A stretch of DNA of 64,000 bases from Cruorifilaria tuberocauda (taxonomy: Eukaryota > Nematoda > Chromadorea > Rhabditida > Onchocercidae): contig JABVXU010000268.1 in NCBI GenBank assembly GCA_013365365.1, forward strand, positions 1-64,000, in the 5' to 3' direction. The notes under the pieces were generated by a model. It was not told where the DNA came from and did no database searches. It saw nothing but the letters and a program-made list of their open reading frames with translations. The stretch's first letter is position 1; the number at the start of each line of letters is the position of its first letter. A program made the position numbers and the translations under genes. Positions 21,857-35,795 of the stretch are shown in pieces.

Positions 21857-24800
21857 TTCATTACTAAAGTCATTAGACTGTTTAGGAGGAAGAAATTTTC
21901 TGTAAAAAAAATTTTTGAAAAAGAAAAATCTTGAAGTAATAGAAAGTGGTCTCGGATTATCTGTAATAAAACAGTTTGTTTGGATAATTTTTTTTTAATG
22001 ATAATTCATGAAGTGTATTTCGTTTATTGCAACCACTGCAAAATTTTTATTTGCACACAATGTGATTGTTGTCAAAATTGTTGCTGTGGTGTAGCAGAAT
22101 TATTTTTAATCAAAAACATTTCCTCATTTCAATTACTTATATGTCGTCTGTTGGAATCCGTCTCTGCTACTTACTGAATTTAAACAAAAAATTTGTTTTG
22201 TTTTGTCGTCGTTGATTATTTCTTAGGGAAGACTATTAATATTTTATATTCTCACATTGATACAATAAATAATTTTATCATATTGCTGAGCCTTCCTTTC
22301 TTTCGATTCAATTTCTATAAATTTTTTTTTAATTTAAAATTAATAACAATATTATCCAGTAATGAATTATGGTCAATGGACAAAGGTTTAAATCAAAACG
22401 GTTTTCCGAAACCGATGATTGTAATGCACTGCAGGTATTACGTTATCAATGAAAAGTTTTCCAGTACTTGCGAGTTCCAATCAAACGCGAAGAATCAAAA
22501 TGAATTTTCAATGAGTATACTTTAACATAAAAAGCGGAATCTAAGCAAGTACTACGCAAAAATCTTTATTTTGGTGATTAAACATTTGACCTTCTCGCCA
22601 CATTATTCGTTGCGTGATCTGAATCCTTTTTTTCAAATCAACAGCGGTTCGCAGTTATTGAAATTTGGTTTCCTTTCAATACTTCTCATGAATTCGTACA
22701 AATTAAAATATGATATTGTTTTCCCACTGATTTAGATATCCAGTGTTTTCCTTTGATACGCCAAGTTGATTTGGTTAATTCCAATAAAACTAGTTCTCTA
22801 AAACAAAAAATTACTTTCTGGATGTTGATATTGTCGAGTTCTCACAAAGTTTCAACTCTTCCAGCCCTAAAAATTCAATACCATAAAATTTTTTTTTTTG
22901 AATCATTATTTGGAATGAGCAGAAACAAATGCATTCCAGCATAAGCGCACATTGTTGTAATGAATGAAATGGGCGCATTTATTTGGTATGAACTGCTTGT
23001 TTTGAGCGGTGATTGAAGCATTGGATTCATTTCAACAAAGCATGATAAGTGTGAAATGATGGAAGTATGCTTACTTAAATTTGTTCGAAGGCTCGGAAAT
23101 AATAAATATGGGATGATTACAACCTGGCATTGATGTAATTGAATCTTCGTCTTTCATACTAATGAACAAGTATTGAATAAGTGAGGAAGAACAAAAGTAA
23201 TGTGAAGGAAATGTCAGTCGAGACCAGCAAGTATTTGAGAGGAGAGAGCTAGGATAGGAATCCTCACTTTGTTAGGGTATGACTCAGTTGGATGTCTTCC
23301 TGTCGTAAAATTTTTAATTTTATTTTATGATCACATTTAGCTTTTTTTGTTCGTATTTTTTTCTAATCCCCAAAGTGAAATATTTTTTCAGGGATAATCT
23401 AATACATTTTTGTGGAGATAATAAATATTTCTTGATTTACGAATTTTTTTAATCGAATTAAAACAAGGGTTGGTTGTTATTGCCAGCGTGAAAAAGTATG
23501 GTAGTTGAACCTGCTTAATTTCAGTTTAAATATCGAATGTGAGATATTGAATTGCTTTATTTCGTCAATTTCCTTACTTATTTTTAATATATGAATGAGA
23601 GACTGGTATTATTCTGGGTGAATTGAAACAATAGGTAATAGATCATTTCAAAAACTACTATGAAATTGGGAAAAATGGTGGAAGGATTTTGCCATCCAAA
23701 TGTCAATTCTCATAAAGTTTACATAGATTAATGAAGAACTGTAGCGGATGAGAATTCGTATCATATCTAAATTCAATTTCAATTCTACGACTATGATTGA
23801 CTAGTAGAGCAGCGGCGTTGCAGTTTCTTTCTCCAAACTAAAACAGACATTATATTTGTAAACAAAATTATAGGAAAGTTTTAATGCTCTTTCTTTTATC
23901 ACCACATAAGCATTTATATATTGTACAAAATTATTTTTCTGAAAGTTTTTTATCATTCCTATAATAATAACTGTAAGAATGCGTTGAGTAAAATTTGTAA
24001 GTAATTAAAGAAGTATGGCTAACATGATCATGAAAATTTATAAGTGATAAATTTAACGCGAAAATTATTACCGTTCTTTTCTTAATGTAATATAATTAAC
24101 ACGATAATTATCACTTCAAATCTCATTGCAATCATTGCAGCAGTCGCAAACATTTATATATTTGTATGCTACCATGACAACATAACTACGTTTCATTATT
24201 CTTTATCCATTTCTTGCTATCTGCTTAACAGTTTCGGTAGTTCAGAAACTAATGATTAAGTTTGTGATTAGATTTAAATTAGTATTTCACAAGGAATAAT
24301 TAGCCATATTTCCTTTTTATTTTTAAATAACTTCGTATAAAAGAATTATTTTGTTTGTAACTTTTTATTTCTGCTGTCCTCCAGTTAGTTTTGTACTTTA
24401 ACCAATTGTTGTTTTACTCAATCAAAAATTTGCTCTTTTTTCTCCCTCGACTTCTGATTTGAAATGGACGTAAACAATGTCAAGAGACTGTTTGCAAGAA
24501 AATATTTTGATGAACTACGGATATTGTGTAACAAAGAATACTCAAACATAAAGCTGAGTTTCTTAAAGAAATGATTTATAAGAGCTTAAGACGGTATATC
24601 CCTGGAGGGAAAAGCCTATAAAAAAATTCTGATATTGCTGACATTTTTTACTATTTCTTGTTTTGGATAAATAGAGTGTCAATTTCAGGAGATGGTTAGG
24701 AAACGTACGAGATACGACCGAGGGACGGGGCGGAAGAAAAGAGTGGAAAGACAGAAATATTAAATGTCCTTCTATACACAACGGAAATAGCACAGATCGT

Positions 24801-27800
24801 CTAAAAGATAATATCGAAATAGCAATGATTCCGAATAAAATCTGCTTGTTGATTTTGAACACATTTTCCCTCTTTTAGATTCTTTTAAGTAATCAGATGA
24901 TTTTTTACGTAGAAAATTCCGTTTTATCTGTGTAACAGTGATCATGTGAAAATGGATTGTATTTTCTTTCGTCAGATTTGTCAGTGTTTTTGGCATTTTG
25001 AGTTCATAGTTTTTTCTTGAACTATAATTATTAATTTTGGATGCATCCAATCATTATCTTTATTCATTTACAATATCACACCTGCCTGAAATTATGAATA
25101 GCAATTGTACACGTCCTTACCTAAGTTAAATTAATTTATTTAACTCATTCATTTCACAGTATGTTTTTTTCAGATTCAAACTGACACAAAAACCAAGCTA
25201 GCAGTGTGCAAATAATCTTGCTGTCTAATGATGACCAATAATGATAGTATCCTTGAAATGATAATCAGTAATGTTGGTAACTGCAGCTACTGCAAACACT
25301 GAAGTCGGATCAGAATCGAAAACTCTCCAAGTAACAACGAAATCGAACCAAATATTTTTTCTATCTTTGTATTTTTTTACTGCGTTGTCAGTCGTTGCCA
25401 GCGATATTTCATTATAAATCTCTTTTTTCCTCATCTCAAAAACTATTGGAAAAAGCGATTTTACGAAATTTTCGGAAGAAAACTTTGATCAATGGTTTTT
25501 CAGTCAACATTCTTATCAGTCGGTCTTCTACTATTTCAATTCATTTCAGTCTTCTAAAAATAATTTGAAATTTGAGAAAACTAAATTCACTTTTGTCTGA
25601 ATCTACTCCTCGTTTGTCAAATACACATAAAAATCAAGAACATTTTTGAATATGAGAAACTTCTAAAAACAATTATTCATTTCAATATTCAATGTTCGTA
25701 GTTAACAAGTAGTATTAGTATTTGGTTATCATCTAGATTGATTTAAGACAGATTCAAATATCACACTGATTATTGGTTAATTTTGTTCGCTGGACCACAA
25801 TAATTTAAATCATAATTCGATACTAGCTATTGAAATTTTTTAGTTTCGAAGTTCATTTACGGTTAGAATATTAGTTATTTCGATCGACAAAAGTATTTTC
25901 TTGCTTCATTTGAAAACTTTGAATCAAACATTTGTTACTAAATTTCCATTGTAATTTATATCGGAACCGGAATACATTGACTGAATTTGAACGTCAATCA
26001 AAATGTGATAGTCATAATGACAGTATAGAAGTTGATCTATCTTAAGTGTTGAGTTCCCTTATAATTAATGATGACCAGTCATAAAATTATTTTTGGAGAA
26101 GCATTGAATTCTTACGCCTTATGAGATTTTTCTTTACACTCATTAATTAAATAATTAAAAATTTAGCAGGTATTTGTTCATATATGTTTCCATTTACATT
26201 TTCATTTATCTTTTAAAATTCTTATCTCAGATTAGATTTTGTTCTACCAAATAATTTTCGGAAATATTTTTAGATTTTAGTTTAAAATTTTTAAGTTTCA
26301 AAAGAAATGCTCTTTCAAGAACTAATTTTCTGAGTTGAGCTGTTGATGTATTCTTTATTGTAATGTCTGATAACTTGCAGAAATACTTTTGAAAGAAAAG
26401 GGAAGGGTGTATGCACAAAGTTTACGGATTTTGTTGGAGAAGAAGCGTAAACGATCTGTTGAGCTTTGGTCGATGGGTTTTGAAATTGTCTACTAAAAAA
26501 AGGAGCATTTATTATCAATCAAACGCGGTAAGCAAATCTTGAATTGTGACATGAATGATTTTGAGTTATTTCAAATTTCGTTTTAGAATGAAATCATTCA
26601 TATTGCTCAAAACATCTTTTTTTAGAAGCGCATCATCAGTGAATCAATAAATAATCTTGCCATTTCTCTCTTTAATAAAATTAAAGAAGCTGGACAACTC
26701 ATTTAGAAATAAAAAAATCTGAAAATCAAACAATGTCGGTGTTGCAATATTTTAATTCGAAAAAGAATTAATTTGATTTCCAAATATTATATTATACTAC
26801 TTGTTTATATATACATCGAGGGATAAAACAAAATCTCTTGATTAAAAAAAGAAATAAAGTAATTTTATCTCATTAAAACTTAGCCATCATATCTCGATCT
26901 AATTACTTCAAATTAAAATAAATAATATTGAGATCATTGCTTTTTTTAAGTCTTATTGCAATAATGCTTGTTTGTAAACAGCACCTTCGTGATTGCTGCC
27001 AATCCGTCTCGAATTAAGAAGAATGGTTGCTTTTTTAACTCTGATATTAATATTTATAACAGTTTAAAAAACCAATCTGCTGCTATTGAGTTTTTTCAGA
27101 ATCGCATGCCTGTTTGTGAATAATGTAATGCAATAGGATTAGTAAAACTGCTCAACAGTTATTAATTCTGATCATTTTGATTTCATTTGTGAAGATGTCT
27201 ATTTTTTGTAAGTTTTCTGATTAACTTTTAAAAATAGAAAGGAAAAGTCGAATTTTCTCGAGATTAATTTATGATAATGATGGTTGGATACCTGAGCACT
27301 TTTGACTTCAGTAAGAACTCTTCAAAATCATTTCCGTTCAAAATATTTTTGGCAAATTTAAACCAAAATGGCTACAATATCTGAAAATATCTCTTCTCAT
27401 TAAATATGTGTACAAATTTCATATCTAATGAGAATTCATGCTGTTTTAGTCAAAAAATACAGATAATTTTGAACATTGCCTTCGATACTGCAAAGGAAAT
27501 TTTTCAGTATTTTCAGTGCAATTTTGGTAGAATACAATTTTGATTAGAACTTTGATAACGAAGCAATGGTTCGATTCGAAAGAAGAACTCGAAATTTCTC
27601 TGCATTTTTAGCTGACAAATAGATGTTAGAAATATTTGATAACATTTTGAGCTAGTGTGAAGAGGAAGGAATAAGCTGGCTACAAAGGTGTTTTTAAAAA
27701 AATTGATAGGTCACGAAAGTCGTCATTTCTTGAAATTTTTTTTAACATGAAATCAATCACAAAGGACAAAAAAAAGTTTAAAGAAAGTCTTTATCGCTGA

Positions 27801-29329
27801 ATGAAAGAATCTGTTAAAAAGAATAAGAATGAAAATGACATTTCATTTAGGACCTTAAAACAGTACTGCGAAACGTTTCATATATAAAACATTGTTCGAA
27901 TTTTGGAAAACGGAAGAATTTCATAGTTTCGAAAATTTTCTTTTCTCATCTCTTCTGATAATATCTATTTGACTGTACGTAATTGCACTCCTTTAACCGT
28001 GATAATAGATTTATATTGTGATATGAGGCGAAGCAAGAGTTAGGAATAAAGATTCCACTCTTTATTGTCGTAATAAATACCCACCCTTCTAGTTTTCGTT
28101 TTTAGCCTGAATTCGATTTTTTTCAATCACATTTTAATTGACTGAATAAATTAATTGATCTATTAATAATTACAATAATAATCGTAAAAAAAATCTAATA
28201 GACTGTAGTGATGATAATTTTGGCCACAAAAAAGCACGATAATGTTAAATAAAAAATTGCTAACAAAAATCTTTTGTACTGAAATATTGGCAAATCGAAT
28301 TATGTTATCAGGATTATTTTCTAAAAAAGTAATCATTAAAATAATTTAGATTATAGTGATGGGGGAAAATTCCAAAACAGTCAAGGAATTTATTAATGTT
28401 CAGATCTTTGAAAAATCAAGAATATAAAAATCGTTGCTTTTAACTAATTTACACATTTTAACATTTGGAACTGATTAATATGAAACACCTGCCCAGAAAT
28501 AATTGTATAAAAGTTCACCAAGTGAAATCGCAGTTGTTCTATCATGCAGTGATCGAATCCAGGTTAATTAGTGATATTCGAACAATAGATATGAGAATTT
28601 TGATGATCCTTACTTTCAAGCTTGCAAATAGAGTAAGCAATTACATCTATGACAGATAATTTTTTAGACTAATCAGCGAAATCAAATTTTCAGTTTAACA
28701 ACACAATGAGAGAAACATTATTGAAGCACGCGCAGCTGACACATTGCTTCTAACATATTATTCATAAATTAAATTTCACACCATCTAATCACTGTGAAAA
28801 TATGTTTGAATTTATTTTAATTTGCAAGTTTTTTTAATAGACTTAAAAAAATTTTTTTGACTCATGTAAATTGATCTGATATTGAAGGGAACACGCATCC
28901 TGATTTTTTTGAAGTTCTGAAATGTGGTAGCAGTAAATCATTCTTTACGGCTCAAATATCATAGCTTTAGACGAATTACAAATAATTTTTTACAGGTGAT
29001 TGTTATGTGGTAAACAATGAATAGTGGGAAGATTTTAATCATATGCATGAATTTTGTTGAATGACTACTCACAGGAATCACTTAACACATTACTTAATCA
29101 AAAGTTAATTAGAGCTAATTTTGTTTAATACCTCATGAAATTTTAAGCATATTAGATAGTTGGTGATTAAAATTTATTTTATATAATGTTTCAAGATTTA
29201 AAAATGAGATCCTAGATGAGATGTTATTAAATATAGATAGCAGGAGTTCAGTATCCACAGTTAACGACGTTTTTTCGATCCTTGAACGCTAATCACATCA
29301 TTTGCTGCCTTCTTCATTTCAGCTCATTT

Positions 29330-29530
29330 CGATGGTCACAGGTGTGCATTGTGACTTGAAATTCGTTGCTGGCACTTCCTGCAGGGATCGGGGTGTGGTG
29401 GTTTGAAGTTGCCCTCCCTTTTTTGCTCTCACGCCTACCTGTCCACGACATATAGGGCTGTGGTAGCAGCGCAAACCTTCCTATCTGCACCGTTCAAATT
29501 TATTATACCATTGTCCACTGCCTATGTCAG
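29330..29530. promoter_or_regulatory. GC-richer island, function unknown
   Basis: About 200 bp clearly richer in G+C than the flanking DNA (for example GGGATCGGGGTGTGGTGG and CTCACGCCTACCTGTCCACG). No long open frame runs through it. It could be a regulatory element, a non-coding exon or an old insertion. The only evidence is composition. Confidence 0.25.
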
Positions 29531-31611
29531 CGCTAACCCATTGCTTCCCATTAAAACCTAGCAATTTATTTCCTGCCCTATGACCTTCTATACCATTCAT
29601 CATCCGACTCTTTTTTTGTTTCTGAATTCTTCTACTTTTGATACAACCTTCCTTTCATTTCTCTTGTTCCTCCCTTCTATTTTTATAATCTTACTACGTG
29701 TATTCCTCTAAAATTACAACTTTACTAAATTTTATTTTATGCATTTAACTTTTATGATTTTAAATACAATCTTAATCATTATGCCTTTCCTTTTCTTAAA
29801 AAAAAACAAAATTATCGTTCTATTACTCTTTTCAGCTGCTGTACCATTAATCCTTTCATTATCGATCCAGCTGGCAATCTTATCCTTTCCTTCACATTCA
29901 TTTTACACATTCATTAACATTATGTTAGCTTATGAAGCTCTCCTCCATTAAAAAAAAATTAATTTAACAGTTAAAAAAGTATTTCTTAAATGTGGAATTT
30001 CTCAATTTTCATCCTCAAAGCACAAAAAGAACAACAATATTTTTTTGTTTAGCATTTATAATTTTTATATTATTACTATTGTAATAGCAAGGCAATTCTT
30101 CTCACCTTATTGTAAATTCTTCAGTTTCCTCTAAATAACAAATACGTTTAATTACTGGAGTTGCGTGCAGCTATTACATGGGTGATATAAGTGATCTATG
30201 ACGGTGGGGTTAAGAAAGGCTTCAATCATTTTACTCCACAATAAAATTAGATTGAAATTGGAATTGATGACATGAAAAATTAATATGGATTCCTTTAGTT
30301 CCCTGATCATCTTTTAAATTCATTTTATAAAAGTGTTGTTCAGTACAACGCATGAATTTGAATATTTGTTGTCTATAATAAGTAAAAATCCGCATAAAAA
30401 TGAACAATATGAACAAATAAATGAGTGAAACGAATAATCGAATGAAAAAAGTACGCAAATTCCAATGAACTTCGAGTAAATAGAATTTGGTATAAGCTAT
30501 TTAAGCCAAATCTGTCGTATCAATCAAATACTTCTCAATTTTCCCTACTACTAACATTATTCTGATTCTTGATAAGATTATTTAAAAATTTTATTCAAAG
30601 CACTTCAGTCACTCGATTACTTTTCACTGATTTTCTAAAAGAAAATGAAAGACCTATCTGTTTGTTATTTTAGTTTAATGCAATCTTTTTGTCCAAGAAT
30701 AAAATATTTCGCAACATAAAGCTAATGATTTTTTGATTCTGAATATTCTATGAAAAGAATTATCGACTAGTTATGAACTAATCCAAATTTGAATCTTCTC
30801 TTTGATGTGACTTCCATGGAATAATCAATCAATTATCAAAAAATTAAAATGGGGTCAATAATCCCATAAGTTTAATGACGATAAAGTTAATTGTCCTAGA
30901 GAATCTGATCGGATGTTTTCATCCAGCAAAGCACGAAGGGATCACATCAAACGAGTTGTTAGAATGACCCTAATTAAGTAAAATCTTGTTTATTCGTTAA
31001 AAAATTCCGATCAAATCGGCATTTCTTTTCGTATATTGTTTTTGTTTGTTCTATTGCTATTTCTCATTAACCTTGCTTTCGTATGCTTTTCCTCCTTCCT
31101 ACTGCAGTTTGTTTCCTGTTTCATATTTGTAACGGTCTTTCTTGTTCCAATTTTGTCCACTTTTTTTTAATTAAAGAAGATTTTAACACTTATCAATCTT
31201 ATTTTTCATTATTGTGAGCTTCACTGAAAATTGAAAAAATGTTTTACACTGCATTTTTGCAGTATGCGGCAAATTGAAACTTGGTGATTCTTGAACAAAA
31301 TTATTTTCTGCGGTAATAATTTTCAATAATGTAATTATTAATGAGAAAAAGTTGAAATGGATCAAAATTTGCAATTTACACTTTTTTTTCTATTTTAGAA
31401 AATATTAAAATGGGACGGATGAAGAAAAAGCAGAATTATGGTATGAGAAACTCCTATGATAAGTATAGTTGCTGTCTTAATAATCACATACTTTGAAACA
31501 AATTGCATGCAAATTACAACTGAAACACTTTTTCTCCTTTGTGCTCAATAAATGTAATGAAAAAATATCAGCGAAACGACGATCACTAACAAATATATTA
31601 GATGACACTTT

Positions 31612-31834
31612 TTATTGACTATTGACATTTGTGCTGTTTTGAAGTGCTGCCATGGATGTATTAGCGTTAAGACGTTGATACAAAAGAATACAGTTCGCTG
31701 ACCATCTGTTGAAGAGATCGAATGAAGGTGAAACTTCTAAATTAGTTAGTGGTTCTGATTCGATAGCATAGTGTGTAGATTCTTTGTTGTTCACCTGGAA
31801 GTTGATTGTACTGATATCTGCGTTAATATTTTGA
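31612..31834 (-). CDS. Possible terminal coding exon of an unrecognised - strand gene
   Basis: After a good AATCCTTTCCAG acceptor the - strand stays open for 74 codons in phase 2 and ends at TAA. The translation (QNINADISTINFQVNNKEST near the start, SFDLFNRWSANCILLYQRLN in the middle, NSTNVNSQ at the end) is balanced in composition and unlike the lysine/phenylalanine-rich chance frames nearby. I know no family for it. Upstream - strand blocks near 32.04-32.13 kb look partly coding but do not join it in phase. Confidence 0.3.
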
Positions 31835-32622
31835 CTGGAAAGGATTAGCACGTTTAAGTGTTCTTTTATTAATAATCATTTGAAAAATTAAAAAAAAACA
31901 CGAGAAATAGTTTAGCATCATTTAGATGCAATTGCTTATAATTTAATATTTTCTGTGATCTTTCGTTATTTTTTTATTCGCAGTTATTTAGTTTATGTTT
32001 ATTTTTGTGAAAAGTTTAGAATTAACTTGAAACTGCCCATGACATGGCGTTGATGATATAGAAGAGGCGGCTATCGTCACTTCTTCCTCTGCTCACTATA
32101 GAAGCAATTTCAAGGTCGATGAAAATTTTCTCGTCTTACTGTTCTCTAGCAACTGTATTGGTGGCTTTTCATTTCCATATTCAATAAACAGCATCATTTC
32201 ACACCTTTACCTTCCTATTTTTATCAACCTTATTCCATAGATTTATTTAATTCATTTAATCAAAGATTTTTTAATTGGAAGAAATTTTCTAATATTTATG
32301 GTTTTGGTTTTATTTTATCCTTTTTCTCTTCTAGTGATAATTATTGAAATAATAATGAACTATTCATTTGGAAGGATCCATCGTGTGAAAAATATTCACT
32401 GAGTTGTTCAGTAATTTTGATAGAAGTTTTTTCATAATTCTTTTTCTATCGATTTTATGACAGCTTTTTTGGAATCATCATAAATGTCTGGTCATTGAGT
32501 ATATCGTGATGCCGTGATTGAGCGCTCTCTGGACATGATAGAGAACGTGTTTTATACAGGGAATTCAGAAATCTATCCGCAAACTATTTCAACTATCTTT
32601 AACTTGTTTCTTGGATAAGTTA

Positions 32623-32868
32623 ACCATATTTCATTTGATTACCATATTTCATATTTCCATTTGAAATAATGCTATTAAAAAAGTGGGTAATAGTGTTATT
32701 GTTGTATCGCTGTTGTTCCTGTTGTAAGAGTTGTAATAACAATTGTAGTTGTCTTTCAAATAGTTTAAACTGATTATATGCGTTTGCAATAACACAGTGG
32801 TCACTTATGAATAGTAATCTTAGTGAGCAGCTGTCACTTATTGGACGCGGTTTTCTTGTTTTTGTCAT
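32623..32868 (-). CDS. Possible small ORF or exon with a Gln/Asn-rich segment, unrecognised
   Basis: 82 codons from ATG to TAA. It starts MTKTRKPRPISDSCSLRLLF, has a Gln/Leu-rich stretch (FERQLQLLLQLLQQEQQRYN), and ends with a small duplication NMKYG NQMKYG. The Gln-rich part reflects GTT-type triplets on the + strand and could be simple sequence. No splice partner is proven. Confidence 0.2.
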
Positions 32869-33035
32869 AAGAACTTATTTTTCGTTTCTACTGATAGTTT
32901 GTTACTGAAATCTTTTCTGTTAATCTCTTCCCTCTTCCTTTATTTTTACGTCCATTTATCTCGATGAAGAATTTCCGAAAATCTTAGTCAAATATCTTAT
33001 CTCGGAGAACTTATTTGCAAAATATAAAGATTTAC

Positions 33036-33191
33036 TTTCAATAGATAAAATATAAATATGTATTCCCTTTTATTTCTTCCGTAAATTTTTAATTGATTGA
33101 GAGAATAGTTTTGATGAGTGTAATAATTGACAGCGAAGGGAAGTCTCTCTGATTTGGTTTTTCTTAGCATTTTTGATTGTTTCCAAATTCG
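33036..33191 (-). CDS. Possible internal exon, unrecognised
   Basis: Bounded by a good acceptor (AAATCTGTTGCAG) and an acceptable donor (GAAA|GTAAAT). Exactly 52 codons, phase 0, reading RIWKQSKMLRKTKSERLPFA and onward. It has the same strand as the candidates at 31.6 and 32.7 kb, so the three could belong to one gene. Phase joining could not be shown. Confidence 0.18.
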
Positions 33192-34049
33192 CTGCAACAG
33201 ATTTTTATACTTATAAAAGTGTAGCAGTAATGATTAAATAGTTAATCTAATGAGTGTCATTGTTAGCGTTGACAAGTTTATTTTTAATTGTAAGCAAACG
33301 ATATGGGAAATTTATTTGTATATGTTTCTAATGAGAAAGATCGAATTTATCTAAAATGAGAATGACGTAACAGAATGGTGTAACAGAATGCCTACCTACC
33401 TTGTCGCAGAAGTGCATTTAATTTGAAAAACTTCAGTTTGATTTTGTAACAATAAATCTAAATTTAAACAATCTATTTCATTTGTATACATATTGATTTG
33501 TATTCACTTTTCTTCACTATATTTCATACTCTTAAAATGTTTGCTGTATATCAGTGGGATAGAATACAACTAAGTCGTTAACGTTATGGTAATATTTACA
33601 AACTCAGCAACCAAAATGCATTGAGCACATTTGAACCAATTAGCCAAATATAACGTGACCGGATTTATCGAATAGCCAAATTGTAGAATGTCAAATAAAT
33701 CAATTGTATTTCGCCAAAATTAGGTAACAATATACAGAAATAATACTTACGCTTCAAATATTAGTGCAATTAAGACTTATTTTTTCCAGTGATCATAATG
33801 TTTGCAATTTATCAGATTATGCATCAGATTATTTTCGCATGACCTATATATTATTGACTGATTCGTTAGCTCAACTTTTTTTAATAATGAAATAATTTCT
33901 TGATTATCTGACATATTATCTTTCTCCGTTCCTTTCTGTATTTTAAAACCAAATAATTTTCCGATGTTCACATCGCATCAATATAAATAGGCTATTTTCT
34001 GTCTGAAGTCTATAATTCTTAATTTGAGCTTTTACCAGAACGCTACAGG

Positions 34050-34165
34050 AGGCAAGGTATCAGCTAGGAAAGGAACCGGTTGTTATTGTACTCCCTGCTG
34101 AGGGCCCGTGTCTTTTCCATTCCCACAATTCGCCACCTCTAACCTCTCCTCTCCCACAGTGTTCC
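34050..34165. promoter_or_regulatory. Short GC-richer patch
   Basis: About 115 bp containing GGAAAGGAACCGG, GAGGGCCCGTG and pyrimidine runs (CTCTAACCTCTCCTCTCCCAC). Composition stands out from the flanks; no gene seen. Confidence 0.2.
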
Positions 34166-35624
34166 ATGTTTTATTATTGAGCCATAGCAATTGATTATGA
34201 TAGGCTATCTATTTGCTTCACAATATTCTACCCTTTTTTTATCAATATGTTTCTCATTTATTGAGTAAGCTTGAGATGATTTTCCTCTTAAATATTGAAC
34301 AGCCCAGAAGATATCATACTAACCTAACGAATTCCTAATTCCCTTTTCCCGCCAAAGAAGCAAAAACAGATTCCACCAGATGCATTTGATTTTTAATGAT
34401 TTTTTTTTCTCCTCCTAATGATTCATGAATTTTTTTGCTGATTGTTACCTTTCACATATAGTATCAAACACTGCTTCTAACGATAAGATACAAATGCATT
34501 TTAATATGGTATTGCTGATATGTTAGCGGAAGGATGGATACATAGCTCTTGAAATATAAATAAAGTACATCAATCAACATTGTGGTGAAAATCGCCGAGG
34601 AAATTAACAAAGGAAATATATCCCCATTATTTATATCCCATTCTTTATCGGTGATTATCTAATTTTCGATAAAATTGAGCATTTTTTGTTTTCCCGCGGA
34701 ATAAATTTCAAAAATTCAGTTATTGTGACTGATAATAATCAAAGTTTTATTTTATTAGTAGTATCTATAATACATTAAAATTTGATTGATTAGTGAGCAT
34801 AGTGAAGCTATTTGAATATTTATGAATCTAACAAGTTATTTGATACAAAGTAGCAGATGATAATAATTGATATTCAAAGGTGATGTAGTATCTGTATGTA
34901 ATATGGTAGTTATCCACAATGTAAGATAATTTTGTCAGCTGTCGCTGAATGATATCTAGAAAGGTATACATGGCGTATGCGTAGGAATCGCCGAACATTT
35001 CGTGGTTAATTACTAGTAATATATTGTTACTTCGATTGGAATTTTAAGCTTCGCTAATTTTTAAGTTTTAATTTTCATACGGACTTATTAAGTACAGTGT
35101 GCCTATTTCTTATATTGTCAATTCTTGGGAACTCTGTAAGGACATTCTTTTAAATACTAACGAGAATGAAAGTCTTTTCTTTTTGCTTTTGATAGTACCT
35201 CAACTCACTATTCCTGAAATATTTCGCGTTGCCTTATCAGTTTTACCAACTGTTCACAATCTCAAAATCATCTGTGTTAATAGTTCTCGGTTTCCTAAGA
35301 AAATGAAATCTGTTTGTTTTTCGCATTGTAACTTTCAGTTCAGAAGAAAATTCCTTTTCTTTACTTTCTTTTACGCAGTGCCAAAATAATTAACTCTTTG
35401 TTGCTGTGCAAAGTGTGAAAGCAGCAGAATGGTAAATTTATTCTTTAATTGTGGACAAAAATTACTGCTTATTTTGAAATTCGATGTTAAATTATGGGAG
35501 ATTTTTAGGACGGTTTCTGGGATGACATTAAGAGTTACGATAATGATGGTTCCATAGAATCGATGTGTGTGCACTCATTAAAGGTGATAAATTAATAGGA
35601 GGATGTATTTTGAAGTATTTAAAA

Positions 35625-35795
35625 GAGGGGGGAGCACCGCATACACATAGCATGACCGGTACGTGTTCTCTCAACAACTGTTATGGATGGATGCTATAAC
35701 AACTCGGATTGATCGGATCGGATGATCACTTGGCGCTACCACTGATGCTATTGCTACCACCAGTACTACAGATATAACTCATTTCAATTATTCAA
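35625..35795. promoter_or_regulatory. GC-richer island about 1.4 kb upstream of the SYG-2-like start
   Basis: Contains GAGGGGGGAGCACCGC, ACCGGTACGTG, repeated CGGAT steps (CGGATTGATCGGATCGGATG) and an imperfect ATAACA-type inverted pair. Position and composition fit a promoter or enhancer for the gene starting at 37127, but no factor site is assigned. Confidence 0.3.

Noticed and set aside
31957..32140. - strand block near 32.04-32.13 kb as an exon joined to 31612-31834
   Set aside because: Its donor leaves phase 1 while the downstream exon needs phase 2; kept only as an observation.
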